DNA of 42,041 nt, from positions 1-42,041 of the forward strand of contig CANHEA010000016.1 of assembly GCA_947459635.1 (NCBI GenBank). Direction: 5' to 3'. Below, in pieces: positions 41,540 to 42,041 of the stretch (its first letter is position 1; the number at the start of each line of letters is the position of its first letter). The DNA comes from Flavobacteriaceae bacterium. GTDB taxonomy: Bacteria; Bacteroidota; Bacteroidia; Flavobacteriales; Flavobacteriaceae. The position numbers and the translations under genes are program-made. The notes below the pieces were generated by a model that was not told the DNA's origin, ran no database searches, and saw nothing but the letters and a program-made list of their open reading frames with translations.

Positions 41540-42041
41540 ATGAAAGCCACTTATCATCAGTATTTCCTTCATTTCAAAACGCCGTCCGGTACTTCGCGCG
41601 GCATATTGACCGAAAAAGAAACTTGGTTTATCATTCTAGAAGAAAACGGAAAAAAGGGAATAGGAGAGTGTGGCTTGCTTCGTGGACTAAGTTGCGATGA
41701 TCGACCAGATTATGAAGAAAAACTAAAATGGACGTGTGAAAATATTCACTTAGGCGAAGACATTTTGTGGCAAAATCTGTTTGAATTTCCCTCGATTCAA
41801 TTTGGGATTGAGATGGCATTTCAATCATTGAAGAGTGAAAATCCATTTTTGTTGTTCCCTTCAGATTTTACAAAAGGTCAAAAAAGCATCGCCATAAACG
41901 GCTTGGTTTGGATGGGAAATGAAGTGTATATGAAGCAACAAATTGACCAGAAAATTCAAGACGGATTTCACTGCATCAAACTTAAAATTGGGGCGATTGA
42001 TTTCGAAAAAGAATTGCAATTATTGCGCTATATCCGACGAA
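41540..42041 (+). CDS. menC: o-succinylbenzoate synthase MenC, 5' part
   Basis: The first 167 codons of an enolase-superfamily enzyme, cut by the window end (family length about 340-370). The N-terminal capping domain shows GTSRGILTEKETWFIIL and GIGECGLLRGLS. The barrel begins with IAINGLVWMG and includes the catalytic Lys-x-Lys in CIKLKIGAIDF. MenC dehydrates SHCHC to o-succinylbenzoate in menaquinone synthesis. Its presence after menD, menB and menA confirms the pathway assignment. Confidence 0.88.
   Translation, partial: MKATYHQYFLHFKTPSGTSRGILTEKETWFIILEENGKKGIGECGLLRGLSCDDRPDYEEKLKWTCENIHLGEDILWQNLFEFPSIQFGIEMAFQSLKSENPFLLFPSDFTKGQKSIAINGLVWMGNEVYMKQQIDQKIQDGFHCIKLKIGAIDFEKELQLLRYIRR

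Overview
The window is AT-rich, densely coded chromosomal DNA from a member of the Bacteroidota, most likely the Flavobacteriaceae and close to Flavobacterium. Signs of this are the TAnnTTTG promoter boxes, the near absence of Shine-Dalgarno sites, menaquinone genes, a fused ResB/CcsA cytochrome c assembly protein, a DUF2911 protein, a LmbE-like deacetylase beside a sodium:solute symporter, and the order DUF2520 / KdsC-like HAD / UbiA prenyltransferase / Maf. I see no transposase, integrase, prophage block or CRISPR array.

Layout. 1-904: end of miaE overlapping a GNAT acetyltransferase, closed by a perfect palindromic terminator. 949-7974 is the most accessory-looking part: a surface-type lipoprotein, two paralogous pentapeptide-repeat proteins, a 5'-truncated GNAT paralogue, a solitary NUMOD4/HNH-like protein, and a three-gene lipoprotein adaptor / FtsX permease / ATPase exporter. 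8050-10800: tRNA-Arg(ACG), a 52-residue basic protein, and a BlaI-type repressor with an M56 (BlaR1-type) membrane protease. Upstream of that pair lie a structured intergenic element and three operator-like half-sites spaced exactly 20 bp apart. 10883-15098: two uncharacterised proteins, an MFS exporter, a TatD-type hydrolase, tcdA and a HAD phosphatase. 15105-17576: an SRPBCC / SDR / photolyase operon that looks light- or photo-oxidative-stress related. 17708-23414: a DUF2911 protein, then an operon of PIG-L deacetylase, a 35-residue membrane protein and an SSS symporter, then a small secreted protein. 23602-26411: the DUF2520, KdsC-like, UbiA and Maf operon.

26599-30617 holds the cytochrome c assembly fusion, a glutathione peroxidase and a small membrane protein. 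30668-32371 holds a GNAT and a thioredoxin-fold protein. 32500-42041 is a menaquinone locus (menD, menB, menA, start of menC) interleaved with an S1-domain protein, three PH-domain membrane proteins, an MBL-fold hydrolase and a TPR protein.

Working together: menD, menB, menA and menC supply the respiratory quinone, and the CcsBA fusion builds the c-type cytochromes that receive electrons from it. The BlaI/M56 pair is a self-contained signalling unit with no beta-lactamase nearby. The paralogous pentapeptide proteins around an ABC exporter recall, by layout only, gyrase-poison immunity loci. Several upstream start codons were moved to internal ATGs because promoter boxes, signal peptides, lipoboxes or paralogue alignment favour the later start. 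No single locus is clearly a new system. The best leads are the BlaI operator array with its heptad-tailed M56 protease, the pentapeptide/ABC neighbourhood, the two copies of the structured intergenic element, and the small proteins at 8196 and 20300.
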